From VRUE01 sp963837735 (GTDB taxonomy: Bacteria; Actinomycetota; Thermoleophilia; Solirubrobacterales; 70-9): a DNA stretch of 64,000 nucleotides. A program made the translations under genes and the position numbers. Under the pieces are notes generated by a model. That model did not search any database, was not told the DNA's origin, and worked only from the letters and a program-made list of their open reading frames with translations. The stretch is taken from NCBI GenBank assembly GCA_963837735.1, contig CAWIOM010000013.1, positions 37,969 to 101,968 of the forward strand, written 5' to 3'. This document shows positions 55,355-63,971 of the stretch, piece by piece; within the stretch, counting starts at the first letter, position 1; each line of letters opens with the position of its first letter.

Positions 55355-56500
55355 ATGAGAGCAGTCGCATGCCAACACGGCGAGTTCGACCTGGTCGAGC
55401 GCCCCGAGCCCGATCCGGGACCCGGCCAGGTGCGGATCGAGGTCGCCCGCTGCGGGATCTGCGGCTCGGACCTGCACGCGCGCCACGGGATCGACCGGTG
55501 GGCCGACCTGGCGGCCGAGATCGGCTATGACCGGTTCGGGCGTTCCGACCAGGCGATCGTCTTCGGGCACGAGTTCAGCGGCCGAGTCGCCGAGTACGGG
55601 CCGAAGTGCCGAGAGGGCCTGACGAGCGGCACCCCGGTCGTCGCGCTGCCGATCGTCCGCAACCCGGGGGGAGTCGACACCACCGGCCTCTCCCAGCACG
55701 CGCCCGGGGCCTACGCGGACCAGGTCCTGGTCCAGGAGTCGCTGATGATGCCCGTGCCCAACGGCCTCGACCCCGCCGTCGCGGCACTGACCGAGCCAAT
55801 GGCGGTGGCGCTGCACGCGGTGCGCCGCGGCGAGGTCAGGAAGCGGGACGCGGCGATCGTGATCGGCTGCGGCCCGGTCGGCCTCGGGGTGATCCTGATG
55901 CTGAAGGCGACCGGGGTCCGCACCGTGATTGCCAGCGACTACTCGCCCGGCCGGCGGGCGCTCGCCGAACGGTGCGGCGCCGACGTCGTCGTCGACCCCT
56001 CCCAGGACTCCCCGTATGAGCCGCGAAACGACCCAGGCTGGCTTTCGAGCCTTCCCGAGCTGCTCGAGCTCGCCCTCGACACCCGCGAGAAACTCGAGCG
56101 CCTGCCGATCGGGTGGTGGCACGCCTGGCGCCTGGCGGAGAGGCTCGGCGTCGCCCCCAAGCGCCCGGTCGTCTTCGAGTGCGTCGGCGTGCCGGGGGTG
56201 ATCGAGCAGATCGTCGGCTCGGCCCCGCTCTTCTCCCGCGTCGTCGTCGCCGGCGTCTGCGTCGGCCCCGACACCTTCACCCCGGCGATGGCGATCAACA
56301 AGGAGCTCGACCTCCGCTTCGTCCTCGGCTACACGCCGCTCGAGTTCCGCGACACCCTCCACATGCTCGCCGAGGGCAAGGTCGACCCACGGCCGATGAT
56401 CACCGGCACGGTCGGGCTCGCCGGGATCGCCGGCGCCTTCTCCGACCTCGAGGATCCCGAGCAGCACGCCAAGATCCTGATCGACCCCTCGCTTCCCTGA
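55355..56500 (+). CDS. zinc-dependent medium-chain alcohol dehydrogenase
   Basis: RCGICGSDLHARHG holds the catalytic zinc Cys, GHEFSGRVAE the zinc His and Glu, and VIGCGPVGLGVILML the NAD(P)-binding Rossmann loop. The four-Cys structural zinc lobe is not evident. A loop rich in Trp and Leu (PIGWWHAWRLAERLG) is inserted in the C-terminal domain. ATG 55355 (MRAVACQHG) is preferred to ATG 55340 because family members begin this way. It is convergent with a P450 gene; joint action on one substrate is possible but unproven. Confidence 0.88.
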   Translation: MRAVACQHGEFDLVERPEPDPGPGQVRIEVARCGICGSDLHARHGIDRWADLAAEIGYDRFGRSDQAIVFGHEFSGRVAEYGPKCREGLTSGTPVVALPIVRNPGGVDTTGLSQHAPGAYADQVLVQESLMMPVPNGLDPAVAALTEPMAVALHAVRRGEVRKRDAAIVIGCGPVGLGVILMLKATGVRTVIASDYSPGRRALAERCGADVVVDPSQDSPYEPRNDPGWLSSLPELLELALDTREKLERLPIGWWHAWRLAERLGVAPKRPVVFECVGVPGVIEQIVGSAPLFSRVVVAGVCVGPDTFTPAMAINKELDLRFVLGYTPLEFRDTLHMLAEGKVDPRPMITGTVGLAGIAGAFSDLEDPEQHAKILIDPSLP

Positions 56501-56518
56501 GCCCGCCGAGGGCCGAGG

Positions 56519-57763
56519 CTAGGGCCGCAGCCGGACCGGGAGCGTCTTCAGCTGGTTGGCGAAGGGGGACTCGACGTACTGCGGGGCGCCGGCGATCTCC
56601 ATGGCCGGAAAGCGGCCCAGGGTCTCCTCGATCAGGACGCGCAGCTCGAGGCGGGCGAGGGCGGTGCCGAGGCAGAAGTGGCGGCCGCCGGCGCCGAAGG
56701 CCTGGTGCTCGGGATTGCGGGTGACGTCAAAGCGGTCGGCGTCCTCGTAGCGCTCCTCGTCGCGGTTCGAGGACGGGTACCACATGACGACCTTCTCGCC
56801 CTCGCGGATCGGCTGCCCGTTGAGCTCGGTGTCGCGGGTGGCGGTGCGGCCGAAGTGGGCAAAGGCGGGGAACATGCGCAGCGCCTCCTCGACGACGCCG
56901 GGGATCAGCGAGGGGTCCTCGAGGACCATGTCGCGCTGCTCGGGGCTCTCCATCAGCGCCCGCATGCCGCTGCAGTAGGTCGCCTTGGTGCTGTCGTTGC
57001 CCGCCGCCATCAGCAGGAAGAAGCCCATGACGATCTCGTGGTCCTCGAGGCGCTCGCCGTCGACCTCGGCGTGGACGAGGACGCTGGTCAGGTCCTCGGT
57101 CGGGGTCTCACGGCGTTCGGCGATCAGCTTGCCGCAGCGCTCGAAGACCTCCGGCACGTCGCGCTCCATGACGACCTGGGCGCCCTCCGGCGTCGCGTCG
57201 GGATCGCCGGCGCCGAGGATCGTGTTCATCAGGTTGGCCCAGACTTCGTCGTCCTCGGGCTTCAGGCCCATGAAGCTGCCGATCACCCGGGCCACGACGG
57301 GCTGGGCGACGTCGCTGACGAGGTCGCAGGCCTCGCGTCCCTCGAGCCGGTCGAGGACGCCGACCGTGATCTCGCGGATCGCGTCCTCGTGCTCGGCGAT
57401 CCGCTTCGGCGTGAAGCCCTGCTGGAAGAGCGCCTTGATGCGGTCGTGCTTGGGCGGGTCCATGCCGATGAACATCGCCTGCTGCAGCTCGAGCGGCAGG
57501 ATCGCGTTCTTGAGGGCGGTGAAGCCGCCGACCTCGGAGGAGTAGGCCTGCCAGTCGCGGCTGACCTCGAAGACGTCGTCGGCCCTGGTCACCGACCAGA
57601 AGCCGTCCTCCTCGGGGTACTCGGAGATGCGGGGCGACCAGTGGACCGGGCACTCGCTGCGCAGGCGGCGGAAGAGCTCGTGCGGGGGGCCGTCCTCGAA
57701 GTTGGCCCGATCGGCGACGAGCACCTGATCGAGGGGCGTCTGGTCCTGGCGCGTTTCGCTCAT
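56519..57763 (-). CDS. cytochrome P450
   Basis: All P450 hallmarks are present: the I-helix AAGNDSTKAT (oxygen-activating Asp/Thr), the K-helix EEALR (ExxR), and the haem loop FGAGGRHFCLGTALARLEL with the Cys ligand near the C-terminus. The 414-residue soluble form and the sequence style match bacterial class I enzymes of the CYP124/125/142-like sterol or fatty-chain hydroxylase group. It needs a ferredoxin and reductase, none of which is next to it. AAGGATCTCC precedes the ATG. Confidence 0.93.
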   Translation of the reverse strand: MSETRQDQTPLDQVLVADRANFEDGPPHELFRRLRSECPVHWSPRISEYPEEDGFWSVTRADDVFEVSRDWQAYSSEVGGFTALKNAILPLELQQAMFIGMDPPKHDRIKALFQQGFTPKRIAEHEDAIREITVGVLDRLEGREACDLVSDVAQPVVARVIGSFMGLKPEDDEVWANLMNTILGAGDPDATPEGAQVVMERDVPEVFERCGKLIAERRETPTEDLTSVLVHAEVDGERLEDHEIVMGFFLLMAAGNDSTKATYCSGMRALMESPEQRDMVLEDPSLIPGVVEEALRMFPAFAHFGRTATRDTELNGQPIREGEKVVMWYPSSNRDEERYEDADRFDVTRNPEHQAFGAGGRHFCLGTALARLELRVLIEETLGRFPAMEIAGAPQYVESPFANQLKTLPVRLRP

Positions 57764-57866
57764 GGAGATCCTTCCCGTTGTGGTCGCGCGATTTCCTCCC
57801 GGGCCAGCCTACCCCGCCCTCACCCGTCGGTGGTGACCCGGGCCGGAGGTGGCCGGTCCCCTCGGC

Positions 57867-58367
57867 TCAGCGCTTCTTCTTCTTGTAGCGGCATTCGAGG
57901 CCGCCGGCGAGGACGACGGCGTCGGAGGCGTCGCGATTCCACAACGCGGGCCCGAAGCCGACTCCCATCCGTTTGCCCTTGCGGGAAAAATTGATCTGCC
58001 CGAATCCGGGAACCGGGAAGGGAGGGACGAATTCGTTGCTGTAGCCGCTCTCGTCGCCCCTGACGCCGAATCTCAGGTAGGGGTTGGCCTCGGGTTCGAG
58101 GTTGAGGTCGTATTTGTGAAAGCCGGTAAAGGCGAAGAGGATCTCGACGTCGAGTTCGTACTGGCCGTTGGTGGAGGTTGCCTTGGCGAAGAAGCTGCCC
58201 TTGCGCGTGGTGCCCTTGAGGCATTTCGCCGTCGTGAACTTCGCCAGTTCCTGATTTTCGGCTCCAAGCACCGTCACCCCGGGAGCGGCGGCGATCGCGG
58301 AGCTGGGCGCCGCCAGCGCCAGCGCGACGATTCCGAAAGCCAGTCCGATCCTCCATTTCGATGCCAT
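57867..58367 (-). CDS. secreted protein of unknown function
   Basis: ATG 58367, nine bases after GGGGAG, gives MASKWRIGLAFGIVALALAAPSSAIAA-type signal peptide; the ATG at 58382 is too far upstream. The mature 140 residues are beta-rich (ELAKFTTAKCLKG; YELDVEILFAFTGFHKYDL) with two Cys and a Lys-rich C-terminus (YKKKKR). I recognise no domain. A conserved-looking pattern of aromatic strands suggests one compact sandwich. Confidence 0.6.
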   Translation of the reverse strand: MASKWRIGLAFGIVALALAAPSSAIAAAPGVTVLGAENQELAKFTTAKCLKGTTRKGSFFAKATSTNGQYELDVEILFAFTGFHKYDLNLEPEANPYLRFGVRGDESGYSNEFVPPFPVPGFGQINFSRKGKRMGVGFGPALWNRDASDAVVLAGGLECRYKKKKR

Positions 58368-58451
58368 CCGTGCTCTCCCCATGGGTTCGATAACCCGGTC
58401 GCGGTGGGAACGCTCGCTCCCCGAGCCTACAGCCGGCCCGCAATTGCTCGA

Positions 58452-58592
58452 TTAAGAGCATGTCGAGCTTCGCCTGTCCGAGCCGGCCACGGTGAAGATC
58501 GTCGTCAGGCGGCGGAAGCGGTGCCGCCCGAGGCCGGCAGGCCCGAAGCGCTCGGCGCCGAAGTGGGTGTCGGAGATGACCAGGGCCCGCAT
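58452..58592 (-). pseudogene. N-terminal remnant of a metallophosphoesterase
   Basis: The frame from ATG 58592 reads MRALVISDTHFGAERFGPAG, the first beta strand and D-x-H metal motif of a calcineurin-like phosphoesterase, then loses all similarity and stops after 46 residues. None of the later motifs (GD, GNH, GHxH) occur before the next gene. It appears to be the leftover 5' end of a deleted gene, though a frame error followed by deletion cannot be excluded. Confidence 0.5.
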
Positions 58593-58650
58593 CGGCCTCA
58601 TCTCGGCGGATCGGGGGCCGTCGGGCCGTTCCTCGGATAGGTTGACCGCC

Positions 58651-59430
58651 ATGGACGACTTGCCGGTCCTCTGGCAGCTCCAAATCTCCCACTACAACGA
58701 GAAGGTGCGCTGGGCGCTGGACCACAAGCGCATCCCGCACGTACGCCGGTCGCTGCTGCCCGGGGTGCACGCGATCACCGCGAAGCGCCTCACCGGCGAC
58801 ATCGACACGACGCCGGTGCTGACGCTGGACGGGCGCGCGATCGGCGACTCGACCCGGATCATCGCGGCACTCGAGGAGCGCTGGCCGGAGCCGCCCCTCT
58901 ACCCCGAGGACGGGGACGAGAGGCGCCGGGCGCTGGAGCTGGAGGAGTTCTTCGACGAGGAGCTCGGGCCCCACATCCGCCGCGTCGTCTACCACGAGCT
59001 GCTTCCCTACCCGGAGAAGGTCCTGCCCCTCTTCACCAACGGCCAGACGCGGGCGGGGCAAGCCCTGATCCGCACCACCTTCCCCGTGCTTCGCGTGGGC
59101 ATGCGCAAGAGCATGCGGATCAACGCGCCCGCCGCCGCGAGGAGTCGCCTGCGGACGGTCGAGGCGATGGATCGCCTGGAGGCGGAGATCGGGCCGAGCG
59201 GCTACCTCGTCGGCGACGGCTTCACGGTCGCCGACCTGACCGCCGCAGCGCTCTTCTATCCGGTCGCCCGCCCGCCCGAGTTCCCCTACCCGTCGGTGCC
59301 CGATCCCCCGCCCCGGGCGGCCGAGTTCGTCGATGCCCTGCGCGACCGCCCCGGCGGCCGGTGGGTGACCGAGATCTACCGCCGCCACCGCGCCCCCGGG
59401 CCGGCGATGGCGGAGCCGGCCCGTAGCTAG
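58651..59430 (+). CDS. glutathione S-transferase family protein
   Basis: The N-terminal thioredoxin-like domain reads LWQLQISHYNEKVRWALDHK (with Ser/His/Tyr in the thiol-binding position), then DTTPVLTLDGRAIGDSTRII (cis-Pro and the Ser of the thiol site). The C-terminal helical domain ends with YLVGDGFTVADLTAAALFYP, the N-capping motif of the family. Actinobacteria mostly use mycothiol or other thiols, so the true cosubstrate is uncertain. It is divergent from the phosphoesterase remnant. Confidence 0.85.
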   Translation: MDDLPVLWQLQISHYNEKVRWALDHKRIPHVRRSLLPGVHAITAKRLTGDIDTTPVLTLDGRAIGDSTRIIAALEERWPEPPLYPEDGDERRRALELEEFFDEELGPHIRRVVYHELLPYPEKVLPLFTNGQTRAGQALIRTTFPVLRVGMRKSMRINAPAAARSRLRTVEAMDRLEAEIGPSGYLVGDGFTVADLTAAALFYPVARPPEFPYPSVPDPPPRAAEFVDALRDRPGGRWVTEIYRRHRAPGPAMAEPARS

Positions 59431-59506
59431 CCGGGTTGGTCGCCGAGACGAACCTGGGTCGAGGGCGAGCCGAAGCCGGCCTGCCCGACGTCATGGCGGA
59501 CTCGTC

Positions 59507-60880
59507 CTAGCCGCCGCCGTGCCTGCCGCCCCGCCCGTGGGCGGGGCGGGCCACCCCGTTGCTCGCCACCGCCGCCTTGTACCGGTACGGCTGCAGGGCG
59601 TTGATGCTCGAATAGCCGACGAGGTAAATGCGGCGGCCGTCGGAGATCACTGGCGTATAGGTGCCGGTTTTGTAGTGGAAGACCCGGCGGCCCGTTCGCA
59701 TGTCGTAGCCGTTGGTCGAGCCGTTGGTGAACTCAGCCGCATAGACGATTTCCCCGACGGCCGACAGCGAGCCGATCACCGAGCCCCCGGCAGGGTGTGA
59801 CCAGCGGACCTCGCCGTCCCTGGCGCCGAGGGCATAGATGTTGCCGTCGAAGGACCCGATATAGACGGTCGGCGGGGTGTGCAGGGTGTTTGCGACCGTC
59901 GGCCCCGAATACACATAGCCGCCCGTCGAGTAGCTCCAGGCCAGGGTCCCGTCCTTCTCGTCGAAGCTGTAGACCCGATCGTCGTTGTTGCCCGCGTAGA
60001 CCCGGCCGAAGGCGACCGCAGGCGTCGAGTAGAACTCGCCCGAGGTGCCGAACCCCTGGCCGAGCGAGCCGCTCTGCCAGCGGATCTTCCCCGTCCCGGC
60101 GTCGACCGCGTTCATCTCGCCGCCGTAGTCGCCGACGAAGAGGACGCCCTTGTGAAATGCCGGTGCGGACTTGATCGGGCCCCCCAGGGCGGTGGCCCAT
60201 CGCGTGTGTCCATTGCGGGTGCTGATCGCGTAGAGCCGGCCGTCCTCGCAGCCGAAGTAGACCGTTCGGTTCATGACCAACGGCGAGGACTCCGCCCTGC
60301 CGGGCAGCGTGCGTTTCCAGATCACCCTGCCGGTCCGCGCGTCGAGCTTGACGACATGTCCCGGAACCAGGTTGACGATGTAGAGGCGGTGCCTGTAATA
60401 GGCGGGAGAGGAGGCGTTGAGGCGGCCGATCTGACGTTCCCAGAGGACCTTTCCGGTGTCGGCGTCGAGTGCGAAGGCGAGGCCGTTGTTGTTGACCGCA
60501 TAGAGCTTGCCGCCGACGTATATCGGCGGAAACTCGAGCAGCGGCCGCTCCGTGTAGTGCCAGATCAGGCGATATGGGGGCTTCACGCGTTTCGCCGGGA
60601 GGAAGCGGGTTCGGGCCGGGTTGAGGCCGAACATGGGCCAGTTGACCGTCTTCAACACCGGCTTCTTCGGTTTCTCCTGCTTGAAGACCGCGTTCGAGTT
60701 ATGGACGTCGGACGGCCGCTTCAGCAACTCGTAGGCGACGACGAGGCCCGTCAGCGCGACGACGGCCCCCACGGCCAGGGCGATCGCCAGGCGGCGGTGC
60801 TCGCGCCAGAGCCGCTTCGGGTCCCTCAGCAGCTGGGCTACCCGGTGCCGACGGCGGGCCTTCGGCCCGCTCTCAGCCAT
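59507..60880 (-). CDS. membrane-anchored PQQ-like beta-propeller protein
   Basis: A cytoplasmic basic N-terminus and one helix (about residues 31-52) anchor the protein. The remaining about 400 residues contain seven or eight repeats of the PQQ/quinoprotein type, e.g. VYAGNNDDRVYSFDEKDGTL, GRLYAISTRNG, GEMNAVDAGTGKIRW and SFDGNIYALGARDG. BamB-like and dehydrogenase-like proteins share this fold; no haem or catalytic motif is seen, so a scaffolding or ligand-binding role outside the cell is likely. It has a His/Gly-rich tail. Confidence 0.85.
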   Translation of the reverse strand: MAESGPKARRRHRVAQLLRDPKRLWREHRRLAIALAVGAVVALTGLVVAYELLKRPSDVHNSNAVFKQEKPKKPVLKTVNWPMFGLNPARTRFLPAKRVKPPYRLIWHYTERPLLEFPPIYVGGKLYAVNNNGLAFALDADTGKVLWERQIGRLNASSPAYYRHRLYIVNLVPGHVVKLDARTGRVIWKRTLPGRAESSPLVMNRTVYFGCEDGRLYAISTRNGHTRWATALGGPIKSAPAFHKGVLFVGDYGGEMNAVDAGTGKIRWQSGSLGQGFGTSGEFYSTPAVAFGRVYAGNNDDRVYSFDEKDGTLAWSYSTGGYVYSGPTVANTLHTPPTVYIGSFDGNIYALGARDGEVRWSHPAGGSVIGSLSAVGEIVYAAEFTNGSTNGYDMRTGRRVFHYKTGTYTPVISDGRRIYLVGYSSINALQPYRYKAAVASNGVARPAHGRGGRHGGG

Positions 60881-60968
60881 CCGACGCGATGGCGTGGCGC
60901 TCCATCAGGGCCGTCCCGGAAGCGCGGCGCGGCCACGCTCAAAGCTGAAGCCGAACATCGGCGAGAGG

Positions 60969-61190
60969 CTACTGAAGCCCGTGGTCGCGCTCGGCCTCGT
61001 CCTCCATCCGCTTCAGGCGCGTGTAGTGGTCGGGGAACTCATTCGGGTGGGCCGGCGCGATCTTGCCCCTGACGATCGGGGCGTCACCGGTGACGTCCGT
61101 TGCAGGATCATGGGATCCATGCTCGAGCTCCACGTCCAACCCCGCCCTGTACTCGTCGACGTCGGAGGTGAAGGTCTTCTTGCCGGCCAT
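60969..61190 (-). CDS. small DUF5661-like protein
   Basis: The 73-residue soluble protein contains GLDVELEHGSHDPATDVTGD and GKIAPAHPNEFPDHYTRLKRME, the two conserved stretches I associate with DUF5661. The end is acidic and helical. The family has no known role. It is divergent from apbE with 20 bases between starts. Confidence 0.65.
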   Translation of the reverse strand: MAGKKTFTSDVDEYRAGLDVELEHGSHDPATDVTGDAPIVRGKIAPAHPNEFPDHYTRLKRMEDEAERDHGLQ

Positions 61191-61210
61191 CGGGTCAATC
61201 GCAGCGCCGC

Positions 61211-62164
61211 ATGCTCGGACGTCTGATCCACACCATGGGGACCGAGGTTCGGATCCTCGTGGCCGAGGAGGACGGCGAGGGTGTCCTGGCCTCGGAGGCC
61301 GCCGAGGCGGAGCTGCGCGATTTCGACAGCTGCCTTTCGCGTTTCATCGCCGACAGCGAGCTCAGCCTCTTCAACGAGAATCCGAGCGAGCTCGTCCCGG
61401 CCTCGGAACTGCTCCGCGAGGCGGTCAGGGCCGGGGTCTGGGGCGCCGAGCGAACCGGCGGGCTCGTCGATCCGACCCTCTTGAGCGAGCTCCGCGACCT
61501 TGGCTATTCCGACACCCGCGAGGGAGCGGCGCCGGCGCCCCTCGCCGCTGCCCTGTCCTCCGCACCCGATCGCGGCCCGGCCGGACCCGACCCGGCGGCC
61601 GCCTGGCGATCGATCGAGGTCCTCGACGAGGAGGAGGCCATCCGCCGGCCGCCTGGCCTCCTGTTCGACACGGGTGGCACCGGCAAGGGCCTCGCCGCGG
61701 ACCGGGTCGCAAGGCGATTCCGCGGCCTGCCGCGTTTTGCGATCGACTGCGGCGGAGACGTGCTGGTCGGGGGTCGCGACCCCGGCAGTGAGGAGGTCCG
61801 GGTGGAGATCCGCCATCCGATCGGCGGACGGCCGGCCGACGTGCTGACGATCGCCCGCGGCGCCGTCGCGACCTCGGGCATCGACGTCCACCTGTGGAGG
61901 GCCACCGACAACCGATTCGGCCATCACCTGATCGATCCCGCCACCGGGGAGTCCGCCTGGACCGGGGTGATCTGCGCGGCGGCTCGGGCGCCGAGCGCGC
62001 TGGAGGCCGACGTCCTGGCCAAGGCCGCGGTCCTGGCCGGGCCCTCAGGAGCGGCTGAGCACCTCGCCGAGCACGGTGGGCTGATCGTCCTCGAGGATGG
62101 CCGCGTAGAGAAATTCGGGCCTCTTCACGACCGGCCCAGGATCCGCGTCTCACCGCCCAGCTAG
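61211..62164 (+). CDS. apbE: FAD:protein FMN transferase ApbE
   Basis: ApbE attaches FMN to a Thr or Ser of partner proteins outside the membrane. Family motifs are clear: TMGTEVRILV at the start, FDSCLSRFIADSELSLFN, FDTGGTGKGLAADRVA (FAD/metal loop), AIDCGGDVLVGG, ATSGIDVHLWRATD and HHLIDPATGES. Length 317 is normal. No obvious signal peptide is seen. It is the first gene of a set with a lipoprotein, two single-pass proteins and a ferric-reductase-like protein, a common setting for flavin-based extracytoplasmic electron transfer. No protein in the window carries a clear FMN acceptor motif. Confidence 0.92.
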   Translation: MLGRLIHTMGTEVRILVAEEDGEGVLASEAAEAELRDFDSCLSRFIADSELSLFNENPSELVPASELLREAVRAGVWGAERTGGLVDPTLLSELRDLGYSDTREGAAPAPLAAALSSAPDRGPAGPDPAAAWRSIEVLDEEEAIRRPPGLLFDTGGTGKGLAADRVARRFRGLPRFAIDCGGDVLVGGRDPGSEEVRVEIRHPIGGRPADVLTIARGAVATSGIDVHLWRATDNRFGHHLIDPATGESAWTGVICAAARAPSALEADVLAKAAVLAGPSGAAEHLAEHGGLIVLEDGRVEKFGPLHDRPRIRVSPPS

Positions 62165-62266
62165 GCACGCCTGCGGCGCCACCCACTCCATTCGGCGGAA
62201 AAGTCCGGATGAACGGGGGCCCCTTCGACCATACGTTGGTGTCGTCCACCGAGAAGGGAGCAGTCG

Positions 62267-62839
62267 ATGTACCAGCCAGCGGCTGTCAGGCCGTTACTCG
62301 TCGGAGTCGGGCTTTGCCTGGCGCTTGCCGTCTCGGCGGGCTGCGGTGGCGACACCAACAGAGCCGAGACCGAGTCGACGCCGACCGAATCGGCGAGCAC
62401 CGGCGCCCAGGGGGCAGGCGGCCAGGTGAGGCTTCCCGTCGCGGGAATCTCCGACCCCGGCCGCCGCGGGTATGTGAAGCGCACCGACCGGATCTGCGAG
62501 AAGCTGGACCGCGATCGCAACAGCGAGCGTGCCCGAATCGGCGAAGCCGCCAGCACGGAGGCCGCCGTGACCGCCTACGAGGACGGCACGACGCTCGGGG
62601 AATCGGAGCTGGAACGGATCGAAGCGGTCCCCCCGCCCTCGGGCGATGCCGCCCTGCTTCGCGCAAACGTCTTCGACCCGGTGCGGCAGCAGCTGGCGCT
62701 GCGGGCAAGGATCCGCGATGCGCTGGCCTCGGTGGACGTGCCGCGCCTGCGTGAGCTCCGCTCCCGGCTGGATGACATCAGCCGTGCACTGTCCGCGTTC
62801 GCACGCGGCTACGGATGGCGCTCGTGCGGGGAGGCCTAG
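62267..62839 (+). CDS. putative lipoprotein of the apbE cluster
   Basis: GLCLALAVSAGCGGDTN is a lipoprotein signal with an SAGC lipobox. A Ser/Thr/Glu-rich linker follows, then a helical domain from about residue 65 (YVKRTDRICEKLDRDRNSER; VPRLRELRSRLDDISRALSAF). A late Cys (WRSCGEA) may pair with Cys in RICEKL. It stands between apbE and a single-pass membrane protein gene, with only four bases to the latter, so it belongs to the same unit. The function is unknown. Confidence 0.7.
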   Translation: MYQPAAVRPLLVGVGLCLALAVSAGCGGDTNRAETESTPTESASTGAQGAGGQVRLPVAGISDPGRRGYVKRTDRICEKLDRDRNSERARIGEAASTEAAVTAYEDGTTLGESELERIEAVPPPSGDAALLRANVFDPVRQQLALRARIRDALASVDVPRLRELRSRLDDISRALSAFARGYGWRSCGEA

Positions 62840-62843
62840 GAAG

Positions 62844-63140
62844 ATGAGTGAGCAAGCCGGCGAGCCCGGCAGCGGCGGGACGGCCCCCGGAACTCCGCCG
62901 GTCCCGAAGCGGAAGCCGACGCGCAAACCGCTCCCCAGCCCACTGGCGGTCATCGTCGCCACGCTCGGGCTGCTCCTGGTCGTCCTCACGCTCCTGGCGA
63001 TTCAGGTGCGCAACGGCCGGGACCCGGCCCTCGGCCCGGGGCCGGTCGTCCCCGCCCTGAGCAAGCCCACGGCAGGCAAGGCTGCCCAGGCCCAGGCGAC
63101 CACGATCGTCAGTCGAACCTCCCCGGCGCCACCGCCGTGA
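62844..63140 (+). CDS. single-pass membrane protein of the apbE cluster
   Basis: The 98-residue product has a Pro/Lys-rich cytoplasmic start, one helix (LAVIVATLGLLLVVLTLLAI, about residues 34-54) and a Pro/Ala-rich tail outside. ATG 62844 is preceded by AGGAAG. The stop overlaps the next start as GTGA. No domain is recognisable; it may be an assembly or anchoring factor. Confidence 0.65.
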   Translation: MSEQAGEPGSGGTAPGTPPVPKRKPTRKPLPSPLAVIVATLGLLLVVLTLLAIQVRNGRDPALGPGPVVPALSKPTAGKAAQAQATTIVSRTSPAPPP

Positions 63141-63364
63141 GCTTGGCCGCTTCCAGCCCCACCGTCCGGCGGACGGGCTCGCGACCGGCGACGGTGGTCG
63201 CAGCCGTCCTGGTCCTGGCCTGTCTGGCGGCGCTGGCCGCCTACGCGATGTTCTCGGGCCCGACGACGGTGCCACTGCCACCCAGCACGCGGCAGGCTCC
63301 GACTCGGACAGCCCCCCCACCACCACGCGGTGACGAGGGCCCGGAGGCGACCAGAGGTGACTGA
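63137..63364 (+). CDS. second single-pass membrane protein of the apbE cluster
   Basis: A GTG at 63137 starts a 75-residue protein with one helix (VVAAVLVLACLAALAAYAMF) and a Pro/Thr/Arg-rich tail. It overlaps its neighbours on both sides (four bases before, eight after), so it is part of a tightly coupled operon. It resembles the preceding gene in layout but not in sequence. No function is known. Confidence 0.6.
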   Translation: MSLAASSPTVRRTGSRPATVVAAVLVLACLAALAAYAMFSGPTTVPLPPSTRQAPTRTAPPPPRGDEGPEATRGD

Positions 63365-63971
63365 GCCGGACCCGGCCAACTATCCGTATTGGCTGATCGG
63401 CCGCTCGGCCGGGATCGTCGCCTTCGTCCTGATCGCCGCCTCGGTGATCCTCGGGCTCTATATGGCGGCCGGGATCGGGCAGCGGCCGGGGCGGAAGCGG
63501 ACCCTGGTCAAGGTCCATCAGCAGCTGGCGCTCGCCGGCCTGGCGATGATCGGCGTCCACGGCCTCAGCCTGCTCGGCGACAAGTGGCTGAGCCCGGGCC
63601 TGACCGGTATTGCGGTTCCGTTCACGATCGCCTACCGGCCGCTCTGGGTGGGACTGGGGATCATCGCCGGGTACCTTGCGCTGCTCCTCGGGCCGACCTA
63701 TTTCCAGCGCCGACGGCTCGGGACGCGTCGCTGGCGAAAGGTCCACCGCGCAACCGTGGTCGTCTACGTGCTCGCGGTCCTCCACAGCCTGAACTCCGGG
63801 ACCGATGGGGCGAGCTCATGGTTCAGGGCGCTGGTCATCCTCAGCGCCGTGCCGATCCTGGTCCTTCTCGTGGTCCGCTACAGGCGGAAACCGGCCCGTG
63901 GCGCCGCCGCGCGGCCGGCAGGGCGCCGGGTCGCGAAGGGCCCGACTCCCGCCGACGCCCTCGGCGACTGA
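63357..63971 (+). CDS. ferric-reductase-like transmembrane haem protein
   Basis: About six helices are visible, with His residues spaced to bind haem across the membrane: VKVHQQLALAGLAMIGVHGL in one region and WRKVHRATVVVYVLAVLHSL in another. This matches the ferric reductase/MsrQ/YedZ-like membrane domain. GTG 63357 (overlapping the preceding stop) is preferred; a start at 63330 would add nine residues. With apbE upstream it probably passes electrons from quinol or flavin to an extracytoplasmic flavoprotein that lies outside the window. Confidence 0.82.
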   Translation: MTEPDPANYPYWLIGRSAGIVAFVLIAASVILGLYMAAGIGQRPGRKRTLVKVHQQLALAGLAMIGVHGLSLLGDKWLSPGLTGIAVPFTIAYRPLWVGLGIIAGYLALLLGPTYFQRRRLGTRRWRKVHRATVVVYVLAVLHSLNSGTDGASSWFRALVILSAVPILVLLVVRYRRKPARGAAARPAGRRVAKGPTPADALGD

